This document shows, piece by piece, positions 16,509 through 30,590 of a stretch of DNA of 64,000 bases. Origin of the DNA: Piscicola geometra. Taxonomy: Eukaryota; Annelida; Clitellata; Hirudinida; Piscicolidae. The translations under genes were made by a program, and so were the position numbers. The stretch is taken from NCBI GenBank assembly GCA_943735955.1, contig OX030955.1, positions 5,525,269 through 5,589,268 on the forward strand, read 5' to 3'. The notes beneath the pieces were generated by a model. The model did no database searches, had not been told where the DNA came from, and was given only the letters and a program-made list of their open reading frames with translations. Position 1 is the first letter of the stretch; every line of letters begins with the position of its first letter.

Positions 16509-19500
16509 ATGAAAAAGAAGTTTTTTAAATTTGACGTTTCAAAGTTCATAATAACTCTTTTGATCATCTGTTTCTTATTAATATTGCTTGAAAAGAAAAA
16601 ACATTACGGTTAGTTTAAATTAGTTTATTTAAAAATAAACATTCATCATTATTCTCTGTTTCCTTATCTTCAAATTAAAAAGTAATAAATCATCAAATAA
16701 ACCAATTAAACATACATCAGATTTTGAAGAAGAACACAGGCAACTACTTGATAGGATTGCGAAAACATCTGTGCAAGAGCAACAGAAGAGGCTGGAAATT
16801 AATAATATCTGCGACACTTATTTCAAAAGCAGCCATAAAAACTTGTCAGTTTTCGAAGTTTTCATAATTACACTGAGGAAAATTTTATTATTATTATTTG
16901 AATAAATATATTAGAACTAATGCAATACTACTGCCAATAGTCATAAACGGTTAATATTTAAAATTGAAAAGAAATAAGTCAGTTTTTATTAATTTTTGTT
17001 TGATAAATATTGGAAAAAAATTGAATGTGAAAATTTTCATTTTTTAACAACAAAAATATAATAAATTAGTTATAGTCTCAACACGCATGCTAATTGTGAT
17101 TCACTTACGGATAATATTTTTAAAATCAAGAATAAGTTCAGATCGTATTGTTCCTTGTACAGTAATCAAGAACGTCACTGCAAAGTGTCCAACATTTTAG
17201 GTCAGCCATTTCCCCGGCTACCTATTGAGATTATTGTGGTGTCATGACGAAACGATCGTCATGCCCGTCACTTTACCATACCACAATTTTCAAATAATAC
17301 ATTTATAAGGGAATACAAGAAATGTATATTTAAAGACATTTGCATAAGATTTTCATTTGCAGTGAAATTCTAAAATTTAACTAGTTTTCTCCCTTCACGC
17401 GCTTGGTCTGAGCGTTAGCCTGCCAGCTAGCTAGGAGTAGTGTTAAACTGCATCGAAATATGATTTTATCAAATTTTCATAATATATTCAAGTGGATTTG
17501 GGCACTTGAGTGGTATATCACATCAATTTAGAATTACTTAGAATATTTCTGCAGTAATACTTCAAAATTTTACACGATGAAACAAAATCCCAATATTTAA
17601 AAACAGAGTTATTAAGTTTATAAAAAAGTGATATTTGTTTTCAGTACGACAAATTGCATAATTAGTTTACTTTTTTGTTAATCAGCAAATGTAACCATTG
17701 CATCTATATATCTATTCAATATTTTACTTTTAAACGGATTTATTGATTTTTCCTGTTTATAGCATTAATTAAACCGCATGACATCTTTTTCTATACATTG
17801 ATAAACGCCTGCACTCACGTCTCTATGGTGACCTTGATGTAATCACGCTCATGCACAATAAACACCTACGAACACAACTACTCCCTTGCAAAATTACAAA
17901 ATGCAAAATATACAGACACACATAAACACTCAGACACACATAAATACACAGACACAAAAACATACACAGACACACATAAGCACACAGACACACGTAAACA
18001 CACAGACACACATAAATACACAGACACAAATAAATATACAGACACACATAAATACACAGACACACATAAATACACAGATAAAAAAAATAAACACACAAAC
18101 ATTGTCCTAAAGTAAAAACTTATCTAGTATAATCACATATACAGAAATATTGATATATTTTTCAATACACACCTCATTATCAAGATAAGCTATCACCATG
18201 GGAAAAGTTACGTTTAATTTATTTATAAAAATTAAAAAAAACACACTAAAGAGTCTATAACTTTCGCTAAAGTTACCCAGCACGAACAACCACGACAGGA
18301 CAATCCTTCAGTTGTGTCTTGAGAGTGGTCACGACTTTCTGGCGCCCTACCTCTACCAGCGACTGCCCTACATCGCCCATCGCCAAAACGCCCTTCAACC
18401 AATTATCATCCACTCAGCGAACAAGAATAAAAGTTAGAATTTTAATTTGTTTTTCTAGGAATGTTAAACGTCGAACAATTGTTCGTTATCACACTGGCAA
18501 CAAGTTGCAATATCATAAATCGTGGAGATAAGAAGGACTGGAGTTACGAAAGAAATTAATTAAATTCAAAGCTATTGATCTGAAGCTTGACTGCATCCAT
18601 TTTATACTGATATAAACGTTTAATGCTAAATTCAAGCGAAACACCCTCCTTTAATCGATTATGCTGGTATTAGTCCGCAAACATTCTAATTGATTGGTTC
18701 AACATTGCAACGTTTTCACTATTTTTCGTTATTGACTTTGAAGCATTTTTTTCAATTTTGATTCATTATTTAATTATTAATTCGACTCATGAAAACAAAA
18801 CCAACGAGAAAAAAAACTGACAACTTAACTGGAAACAGTAACTGAATAAAATAAAAAAACTTGATTTGCAATAATTATCACGAGTGTTGCAAAGGCTTTA
18901 TAATAATGAGAAATGCGATGTGTATTATTCATATAGCTAAACCGCAGTCTCATCAACTCAACATTTTATGAGTAACAGCGGCATAAAAATAAAATACGAC
19001 ACAGACATTAGACCAGCCGTGTATCCATCATGTATCGATATATTTTTAGATAGAAAACTAACAAGAGAACAACCCTTTAACAGACGCCTGGAGGATCGTG
19101 ATGGGAATGGTGAGTGTCAAGAGGGACGAGCAAAATTACCTTTTCACCACTGTGGCGTCTCTAGTGGAGAATCTCAAAGAGGAGGAAAAGGAGCAGGCGT
19201 TGATTGTGCTTTTGATAACCGAGGTAGGGTGTTCTTCAATCATTGAAGGCTTTTAAGTATGATCATTGATCAATATATAAAATTATAACGACTTAATAGT
19301 TTATTTAATTGAAATATTAATATTTGAATAGTTTTATCGTGTGATATGGTTTAAAAATCTTGAAGTTATAAATATGATGGCATTTTAAGTGCAATTAATC
19401 AATATAAATGTTTAGTTTTAGGATTTTTAAATGAAAGTATTAAATTAAGAATTTTTAAGATAAATCAAAATAAAACGAATCAAGTTAGCATTTAAATACA

Positions 19501-22500
19501 ATGAAATAAGATTTTAATTTCATAACGTTTAAAATTGGAGAACCCTTATATTTACAGATTAACCAAAAGTCAAGTTACATAGAGGAGGTGAAGGTCAGAC
19601 TTCTCAAAGAGTAAACTGCTTTTTTTATTATCTTGCTTCTATATTACGTTTTTTTAAAATTGTTTTTATTTCCTCTTTTATGATTACACGTCAACTTTGA
19701 ATCGATTTTGAACTGCACACAGATATAAAAAAACAAAATATCGACTTTTCAAACTAAATTGTAAGGCATCAACAATTTTTCACATGTAAAACCGTCTTTT
19801 TTAATTTCTTATAAAAAAAGTATATATTTATATTGCTTTTCTTTTAAAATTATATATCTTCAAAAATTAAATAGACAAAGTATGGCTACATGTGCATGAA
19901 GAAATTAAAAATACATTAAGATTCCTATTAGCCCTCTAGAAAAATTATATATTTTTTTCCTTAAATTTTCTTTTTATTTATTTTAAAATCTAAAACTTGC
20001 TACACCGCAAAATCCATGTATAAGAGAAAATAGCTTTTAAAAGTAATTTCTTGAAATCTTCAAAATATTCTAATTTTTGAACATGAACATTTAAATTAAA
20101 GACTTATGTGCAGACTCCATATCAGTTTGAAAAATTCAAATGACTAAATTGGTTCAAAAGTTTTCCAATTTTCAAACACCTCCTGATCGGGAATTGCTAG
20201 CAGCGCGTTATATGTCTAACAACATGTCACGGCCCGATTGAATAGCTGGTTATCACCGATCCTGATCAGGATATGGATGCTCGATAAAACTTTTATGTAG
20301 TCTTATGAAATAGAATTATTAAATATATTATTTATTATTACAATTAATTTTTTCGGCATAATAAAAAAACTAAACGTTTAAAATTTAGAGTTTTAAATAA
20401 ATATGTTTAATATATGATTATTTTTTATTAAACTAATTTTTTGCTTTTATTTTATTTTTTCACTATCTATTTTGTTAATAAATTATACGAAATCTCCAAG
20501 TTAAAAAAACTTCGGCATTTTTGAATTTTTCAACTACAAATCCCATCTGAAGACCTGAATGTAGTAGTTGATAGGAAAGTAAATAAAATTCTTACAACAC
20601 TAAAAAACCAAATGGTATCGTCAATACAACGTACCTGTATTGGAGGTATTCATTTAGTGGATGAATGGCAGAATTATCGTCTTTAAAAGCAACAGGAATA
20701 ATTTGTATAGACAATAGGCTTCTCTACCTGTTTATGCATTATAACATTCATTATAAAATAACAAATATGCTTCGATGACTTTTACTATTGTCCTAAAGAG
20801 TTTCTTTAGTTTACACTTTGTATGTAGTAATATGTACTTTTTTGTTTTTCACAAAGTTTTTAATTACCGTTTTTTAAGGAAATATTTTCTATGAGTTTTA
20901 AATTAGAACAAATAAAAATTATTATTTTAATGTTAAAAAAATAAAAAATTAATTGATAAAATTATCATTTTCGAATCAAATAAGAAAGTTTTAAAAACGA
21001 TGTCAATACGGCATGTTACACAGGATGAAAAGCATCAAAACACTGTTTACACCTGAGTGTTTCTTTGCAAAATTAAAATCGATAAATGACAAAATTCAAT
21101 ACGAAAAACTAAAAAAATGATTATTTATTAAATAATTAATATGTTAGAAAAAAGTTACTTTATTTAATTATTTTGTGTAAAGTGTTTAAATAATAAGGAT
21201 TTTTCACAATTTTTTTCCCATCGTATTCTTAAAATCACAAAAAATACAAACTAGTGTCACAACTTATGGTTAAGATAGACTATAGTTGAAAACCGTCTAT
21301 ATACAAATAGTAAATTATTATAGTCACTTCTTAGCATGCGACTAGGGCTTTTATTGTTTTTTTTATAACCAAGTACAGATTATAATCTATATTTAGTGAG
21401 AATCGACGTATAAGAGAAAGATATAAAAATACAAATCGATATTCAGAATATTGTTGCCATTAATATGTAGATTTTTATTTAATATTGATTTGTTTCAATA
21501 TATTGTTAATTAATATTCACAGAGATTTACACGCAAACTGTAAAAAAAGCAATCAATTACACATGGGTTCACGCCACGTTAATAATATTCATCGTTTTAT
21601 TGTATAGGTATTGCATTGCATTGTATTGCATTGCATTGTATTGCATTGCATTGCATTGCATTGCATTGCATTGCATTGTATTGCATTGCATTGAATTGCA
21701 TTGCATTGCATTGTATTGCATTCAATCTCCCTCAGCTTTCCAGTGCAAATGGAAGCGGGTTTGATCGAAGTGGTGGCCGCCCACGACGACTTCTACCCAC
21801 CCCTCATCAACTACACCACCCTGGGAGACTCTCTTGATCGCATGAAGTATTTACAGTTTTTTTAACACTTTTGCAGCCTTTTAGCTTTTCTTATATTAAA
21901 AGTTAAAGTTTAACAGTTCGTCTTGTAATATAATTCATTTAGAATAATCAAGAAGTTTTTCAAAAATTTCTTTAAAAAACTAATCATAATTTTAATAATT
22001 TAGAGTTGGAGTTTCGTAAAAATCTTTTATGAAAAATATAAAATCTAATTTTTTGACTACTGAAATCTATATTTCATACGCTAGGCTTCAAGCTGAATAC
22101 AAAAGAGTGTAAATAAAACAATAATTTTAATTTAAAATAAATGCTTTTATAATCTAAACACATTTAAAAAGATACTATTTTATTTATTTATGTTATTTAT
22201 ATAAAACACTTCACAGATGGCGGACCAAACAAAATCTTGACTTCATATACTTGATGTTGTACTGCAGAGATAAAGGGAAGTACTTCGTGCAGGCGAGATT
22301 TTGTGTTTGGGATGTGTTAATGATTTTGATGCAGTGATGCCTGAATGAAAGAGTGGTGACTGAATTATATTAATTTTGTGTAATAAGACTTGAAACTTAC
22401 TATTTTTTATTAAATAATAAAAAATGATTCAAAGCAATCTTAATAAAGCATTCACTACAAAAAATGTTAAAATCTGCAACTAAAAACACAAATTCTACTA

Positions 22501-25281
22501 AGTATATTAATATTTACAATATAAACTTGGCATCCTTAGTCGATTTATTAGAAATATTAAATTGAATTTAATTAATTTTAAATAGGCAGCACCATCACTA
22601 CAACCACCCAACTTCAGCTCGAAGACGACGTGGTGGCTGCTCCTGATTATTTCAGCAAAATGAAAAATGTTATAGAAAAGTACTCTTCGAAGAACTGGTT
22701 TGTTTTGGAGCTCTCTAATATGGGATTTATAGGTATGCGAAAAATAAGATTTAATTTCAATAAAATATATTGAATAAAACAATATTCAAAACATAAATGT
22801 ATTAAATTTATCAACAACAAATATTTGTACAATTTCATTTTTTCTTCTTTAATTTAAATGATTACAGATGAAATTTTATACTTGCTAGGTAAGTTATTTA
22901 ACGAACAAAGCCTGGCGCGCATGCTGACATTCCTCTTGATGTTCTATGACGACAAGCCTGGAGACTGGCTCTTGGCAAACTACATTGAGCTGCTCAGTGC
23001 GTGTGAGACGCTGGTGAGTGAAGAAATGAGAGAGATTCTGAAAATGCTTGGTGAAAGAGTAGAATAGAATAAATTAGCGTTAATCGAAGAAGATTGATTT
23101 CTCTGAAATCAAGCGCAATTAATATTTTTTCCTTGAAAGAAGATTGATTAATGATAAAAAATAACATTATTTAAATAACATTATTTTTTTCAAAATTTTT
23201 TTAAATGAAAATTTTACAATTTTTTTAACTGTTTTCCAGTATGGCTGCAACACCAATAAGTACCGCATACTCATTAAGCCGTCCCTCTTCCAACACATTG
23301 GAATAAAATCTTCTTTGCCAGGAAAAATCCAGAAAATTAAGGTGCTTTGGGAGTAAATAGCTTGGAAACTTTAAAAATAATCTTAGTTTGAATCTTGTTT
23401 CAAATAGGAGATTAACGACTCATATGCCTTTAGATACCTTCAAATTTAAAGGCAAAAGACTTCAAATGGAAAACCGATTACCTTCTGAAGCACGCCAGCA
23501 ACAACCCCAACGCAAGCATCTCGACCACCTTTGAGCAACAGTCGAGTCACAGTCTCCAGGAGATCTACGACTACCACAGCTTCGACAAGTCATTTACCTT
23601 TCGAACAGAAGGCCGCTTGATAGATGAGCATATCTGGATCGATTTCCTTCAACCCGTTCTAGTCCGCAAGTGAAAAATTATTAGGATTATTATATTTTAC
23701 ATATTTTTAATTTTTATTTTTAATAAATAGTAAGTTTTATTGTTTTAAACGTGACACATTTTTTTCTGAAGAGTCCTCATTGAAACTGAAAACGATTTAA
23801 AGTCCATCTTCAAAGACAGCGACATCGCAATTAACATCACCAACTCCAACAACCAGACAACTACTTTTGCACTCGCAACACAACTAGCAGTTTCTACCAT
23901 ACCAACCACCACAACAACAGTAGCAACATCAACAACACTAAATGTTGATTCATCAATGATTCTCGTCAGAGAACTCAACAACACCATGCCTGTAGTCTCT
24001 CTCAAGATTTCCTTCCAAACGAATAAGACGTACAGGCTTTCTTTTAGAAGTGTAAGTGATCCATTAACTGTTTAATTTTTTTAAACTAATAACACCCAAT
24101 AAAGACTAATAAATCAATGGATTAAACTGAAAATAAACTACTGAGAAAAGAAGATTTAATTCAATCTTGTCTTTATATTACTAAAAAGCGTAAAAAATGT
24201 ATTTTGAGCTTCAAAACTCATAAATATTTGATAAATATTTGAATAAAGAAATGATAAAAATTTAAAAAAATTCCATTCTTTGCAGATCGATGTCATTCTT
24301 TGAAGAAAAATGTCACAAACAAAAACCAATATATGCTCAAAAATAATGTTTAAAATGACAGGGTCACCAATATTAGTAATTAAGTGATTTAAAAAATCAT
24401 AAAAAAATTTTAATGTATTTTTTCGGATCTGATTCATGATTAAGTATTTTTCAAAATGGTGTTTGTATTTTTGAACCGGTTGCTTGTTACTTTTTGAAAC
24501 ATTTAAAATATTGCCATAAATGTATTTTAATGAATTTAGATTTAGTATTTAATTGAAATTTGAAAATTTTGAGTATTTAAAAAAAGGCCAGTCATATACC
24601 GTTAAATACCTATACAATTTTTTTTTCAAATTCATGAAAATATATGCCTTTGTTCAACTAATTACAAAACATTATAACTTGTTTTATTGCTCATTAGGGT
24701 TTCTTTCTTTTCTTACTAGGAATCTCAGACAAGTTAATAATTTTGAAATTCAGATGCGAGTATTATTATTGTCTGGCATACTTACCACCATAGACATTCT
24801 TGTTTTTAAAATTTATGCTCGAACTAAGAGCTAAAAAAATAATTTTCACGAAAAATGATGGTGTCTGAACATTATGGGTGTCCGAACAATATGGTATTTT
24901 ACGGTACTCATCTTCAATGTAAGTATCTCATACAATTTAAAAATAATTTTTACAATTGATCAATAAAAATGATTTTGTTTAAAGTTCAATTTGGGTTAAA
25001 TAATTAAGTTTAAAGTTGTTGAAATTTATATTAAATAAAAAATTATCATATTAACCACCCTTTTTCAGTGATTAGAAAGTTTTAATTCACATTAAAAAAT
25101 GCTACAAATAAAAATAGAAGCAACATATAAAATTGAAAATAATCATAAATAAATATTTCATTCTAAAAAACTTTTTTTATTAAAGCAACTACCCAGCAGC
25201 ATAAAGCCTGCTGGTGCATTTGATTGGGCAATAGGACGATGCCAAGCTGAACAAACGGCTACAGCATTGTCCATTGATTGA
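16509..25281 (+). CDS. MGAT4: MGAT4: alpha-1,3-mannosyl-glycoprotein 4-beta-N-acetylglucosaminyltransferase (GnT-IV)
   Basis: Golgi enzyme that adds a beta-1,4 GlcNAc branch to the Man-alpha-1,3 arm of complex N-glycans. Model of 13 exons: 16509-16608, 16721-16844, 18281-18432, 19084-19223, 19558-19610, 21736-21846, 22217-22292, 22618-22732, 22889-23013, 23240-23341, 23452-23669, 23772-24051, 25186-25281; about 563 residues against roughly 535-548 in vertebrates. Type II topology: MKKKFFKFD, then a hydrophobic anchor (FIITLLIICFLLILL) and a helical stem. Family landmarks: WRIVMGM..VKR, WRTKQN, then LEDDV (about 253-257, the metal-binding EDD), MGFIGKLF, MFYDDKP.DWLL, KPSLFQHIG..SSLPGKIQK. All phases agree. 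Exon 3 could instead start at 18299 (same frame). The exon 7 donor is GC (see findings). The last exon is the least certain: the C-terminal homology is weak there. A poly-Thr stretch in exon 12 is unusual. Confidence 0.9.
17906..18085. repeat. CACACATAAA-type tandem repeat in MGAT4 intron 2
   Basis: Imperfect units of ACACAGACACACATAAAT. It yields long spurious frames on both strands. Confidence 0.85.
20543..20686 (+). other. Unexplained open segment in MGAT4 intron 5
   Basis: 47 codons open in one frame without low complexity (starts PSEDLNVVVDRKVNKIL, ends IHLVDEWQNYRL). It interrupts no known MGAT4 homology. It may be a transposon relic or chance; I do not recognise it. Confidence 0.25.
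21545..21606 (+). mobile_element. LINE 3' end (same family as at 60-62 kb)
   Basis: GGTTCACGCCACGTTAATAA followed by TTCATCGTTTTATTGTAT matches, in reverse complement, the segment at about 60665-60730 that ends the CR1-like LINE. The copy here is just the 3' tail. Confidence 0.6.
21607..21725. repeat. (TTGCA)n pentanucleotide array next to an MGAT4 acceptor
   Basis: About 23 units of TTGCA with interspersed TTGTA variants. It follows a LINE 3' tail and stops 10 bp before the acceptor of exon 6 (CTCCCTCAG|, 21735). Confidence 0.95.
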
Positions 25282-25768
25282 GTTCCTCCCAGAGGATGAG
25301 CGCATAAAAGATCATATAGCGCTGCATTTTGTCACGTGACTCGCCTCCATTATCAACTCAAAAGTGAATCGAAAAAATAAAGTGGCGAAGTTATTACGAA
25401 AGAGACTGTTGTGTGAAAAGAGTGATTTTGTGTGTGAGTGTGTTTGTTTGAGTGTGTGTGTATATGTGTGGATGGGTGTGTATATGTTTTTTGTATGTGT
25501 AAAAAAAGAATTTTTTTGTGTCTTTTCGTTCGTCAATGAAACTCCTACCAATAATCGATCTTCTATCTATCATATATTCAGTCCATCACCTCTGACTTGG
25601 CCATCGAATTGACTCCAAACAATCCTACACTCATTCACTCTTTAAAACACACCCATCAAAACTCCCCCTCATCCCAATCTAATACGGAAACCACTTGCGG
25701 CAATCCAACAAAGGCAATCCAGCATTACTTCTGCATCCAATACGACAACCACTTTCGGCGATGCAACA
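25282..25768. other. Convergent intergenic region between MGAT4 and the Gfi1 homologue
   Basis: Holds a TGTGTG-rich tract (about 25428-25500) and possible poly-A signals (AATAAA at about 25375). No gene seen. Confidence 0.5.
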
Positions 25769-27551
<1,783 letters not shown>

Positions 27552-29639
27552 GACTAAAGTTAGATTGACCGCGTGAGAATTTTTTAAAATGTTTTAAATC
27601 GATAGCAAGGCTTTATAAACGGCCAAATAGTTCTTAAGATCCTGCTTTAATATTTTTTAGGGCTGTTCCATTTATCATTTCACTTTGTTATAAATGAACT
27701 TAATTACAAATTAAATATTAAAATTGATTTTTCATGTTCATTTGCAAAGGCCGCGACAGAGTGGTGGTGGCTTAAATAAGCTTGCAGATTGCCACAATCA
27801 GTAGCCTCCACTCAAACTCCATAGAATTTTTCTTAAATATTCATTAAATTATTAGTTTAACATTTTTAATTGTTAGAAATACTTTAAGAAACAATAGAAT
27901 GCTCTTTTATGAGTTATTTGACTTTTTTGAAGCTCTTATTAGTACAAATGAAGCTTCTATTTTGTCTAAAAGTATCAGATTAAACATGAAATCCGAAATC
28001 CTGCAAGCTAATTGGTCACTCCAGACGACAATCACGTTCCCCTCAACCAATGACAGCTTCTCTCCTTCTTTCAGGCATCATCTCCTTGTGAGTTTTAAGA
28101 TTGAAAATATAGTTGTAAAAGTTGAAAAAGTTAAATATTTTTTTACTCATTAAGCAACCTAAAGACATAACTAATTCTTTTTTAAATGTAGTTTAAATAG
28201 ATAATAAGTTTATATATTTAAAATGATTAACTTAGTGAAATTTTAATTATTTGAAATTCATTCTATTTGAAAAAAAGAAAAATACTCATGAAAGGGCTAT
28301 TTGTTTGAGTTACCCAAATCAATTTATCGCTAGATAAATCTTCTGATGAAAATAAATTAAATGAGAAAATAAATGAAATGAGAAGTGTCTTGAAAGATGC
28401 TTCTTGTGTGATCTGCCTCAATTGAATATCTCTTGATGACGTAATGACTTTGTGACCAAAGATCATGAATTAGGCGGAAACATGTCAAACATCTGGTGTC
28501 AAGATGCTTCAAAAGATGCAGCAGAAACTCTATACCATTGTATATCATTAGCGTAAAAGAGTTTTCAACAGTTTAAACTTCTGTCTTAGTTTATAGGTGA
28601 TGTTTAAATATATTTTTATGACTTTTTATTTTAAGATTAAGTTAAATCAGATAAATTTCTTCCATTGAGTTTTCATTTTTCTAATTTTGGATTTATAAAC
28701 GCTTTAATATTCAGTTCATGATTACATTTTTATATTTAATGGGTCGAGTCCATGGAATGAGAATGGAAGGTACGAAAAGGCAAACTACTTTGAGTGATCC
28801 AGACGGTTTAAAATGTCGATGAAAAATACGAAGAAAACACTAGATAAATAATATTAAAATATATTTAAAATATATTAAATAAATAAAAGTATAAAAAAGA
28901 AAAAGAAGAAAAAGATTTGCATGTGGTTTGCGGTCACGTTCGAGGTAGGCGTGAGAGTGGGCAGTTAATGAGATGAGATCTAGTGGCCTTAATCAGCCTT
29001 TTTAACTTTCTTTAATTTATCTTCATAGTATAAATGATGTTTTAATTTTTTTATACTTGTTCTTTTGGCTTGTTGTATAAGATTATCTTTTAAAGATTAA
29101 AAAAAAGATATTTCTTATTTTATAAACTCAAATTATAATAAATAAAAAAACAAAATGACTATTTTTTTTTATTCGCATTTGAAAGCACAAAGCTGCGACT
29201 AGAACTATTTATCTTTCAAAGCAATGATTATTCAAAGCCCAGGGGTCATTCATTGCCTATTCTTTCAAAGTCAACTTGAAATCCTGAATATAAAAAATAA
29301 ATGTTTATTTTATTTGAATTTCTGTATTTCAAACTTTTCAAAATAAATCTTCAAGTGTTTAGAAAAGTTTTCCATAAAAAATGTTTTCCATAAAATTTTT
29401 TTTTGAAAAAAAGTAATTTATAAACGCTTCAAAATGTATAATTTCAAATTAACAAATGTATGTTCAAAAGTTTCCGAGTTTTAAAAAAGTGTAGCAGTCT
29501 TTTGAGAAGTGACAGTGTCTCGAGAAAGCTGTGAAAAGTATAATTTAATTTTCCATTTGGAAGCGTTTATTTTCCAAAACTTTCAAGTTTACACGCTATT
29601 TTGCAATACATTTAAAGATTTAAAAAAATAAATAGTAAT
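27552..29639. other. Intergenic, AT-rich, no gene
   Basis: Upstream of the Gfi1 homologue. An open frame at 27899-28153 has no recognisable content and no splice or promoter support. Simple A/T runs otherwise. Confidence 0.5.
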
Positions 29640-30120
29640 TAGATGCGCAATAGAAGAGAGTTTCTGAATAGGCGCGTACGCATGTGTGCTGGTCGTTTGT
29701 TGAAAGTATTTACGTGTGCATAACTGCATGAAAGTATCTTATAAATTAGACACCACGAGTAGCTTTATGTTTGCCGGCTGTGGAGGCTGGACGCGATGAG
29801 GCGAGCGGTCAGACGGGTCGTAAAGGAGGAGCGAGGTGTTGTTCGGGAGCATGTAAAGCACACTCAGAAGTCATAATTACACGCCATTACAGGCGTTTAT
29901 AACAGCTTTGAGAGCGGCAGTTGCACAATGGAGGGTGGACGAGGCAGGATAAATCAAATAACGAAGTACAAACTCAATTAGGCACTGCGTTTACACACGC
30001 CGCAGACATGCCTTCGTCTGATGCTCGATTCGCGCCATCAATTATTTACGGCGATTTTATGATTTAGACGGGTGAACTCTCAATTTGTTTGCTTTTAACT
30101 CCGCATCATTACCATTACAT
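29640..30120. promoter_or_regulatory. GC-richer non-coding block, candidate enhancer
   Basis: About 480 bp that stand out from the surrounding A/T sequence, with no long open frame and no repeats. It contains several short motifs of developmental regulators: TAATTAG (29637), CATAATTA, TCAATTAG, CAGTTG and CATGTG E-boxes, and CAATTATTTACGG. It lies between the Gfi1 homologue promoter (about 2.1 kb away) and the CSDE1 3' end. Inference only. Confidence 0.35.
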
Positions 30121-30590
30121 TTGCTATGACACCTTCTTTGGAACTAGTACTACTGCTAACAACAAAACTGTGATTATTTTAAGTTTTTTAATTTAAAAAA
30201 GAATAACTAATGATGCAAAAAGTCCAAAACTACATTTTGAAAGTTAATGATTAATTTTTACAAAAAAACCTTGATTTAAGTTTTGAAAATTGAGAATTTT
30301 TAAATGTATTTATTATTATTGAAAAAACAAGAATTCTTCCCTTCGTCACCCTAAAAAAGTAGCATATTCGAGCAACAACACAAAGATGTTAGCATTAAAT
30401 TAACGAAATTAACAATTTATATTTTCAAATTATTCAAATTACAAAATCGATGAAGCAGCCTCTTTTGAAAGCAACAAGTAGAAATGCAAGAACCACCTTT
30501 AATTAAGTAACGAACGAAATGCAAGCGGCCCTCAAAAGACAATTTAATCTCTGCCAACTCTCACTGTCCCCTCTTGCCACACTCCAGCCT

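Noticed and set aside
17197..17290. Possible structured RNA around CATGACGAAACGATCGTCATG
   Set aside because: A single 7-bp hairpin in an MGAT4 intron with no flanking conservation or promoter signal that I can see.
27899..28153. 84-codon frame upstream of the Gfi1 homologue
   Set aside because: AT-rich codons, no motif, no splice or promoter support.
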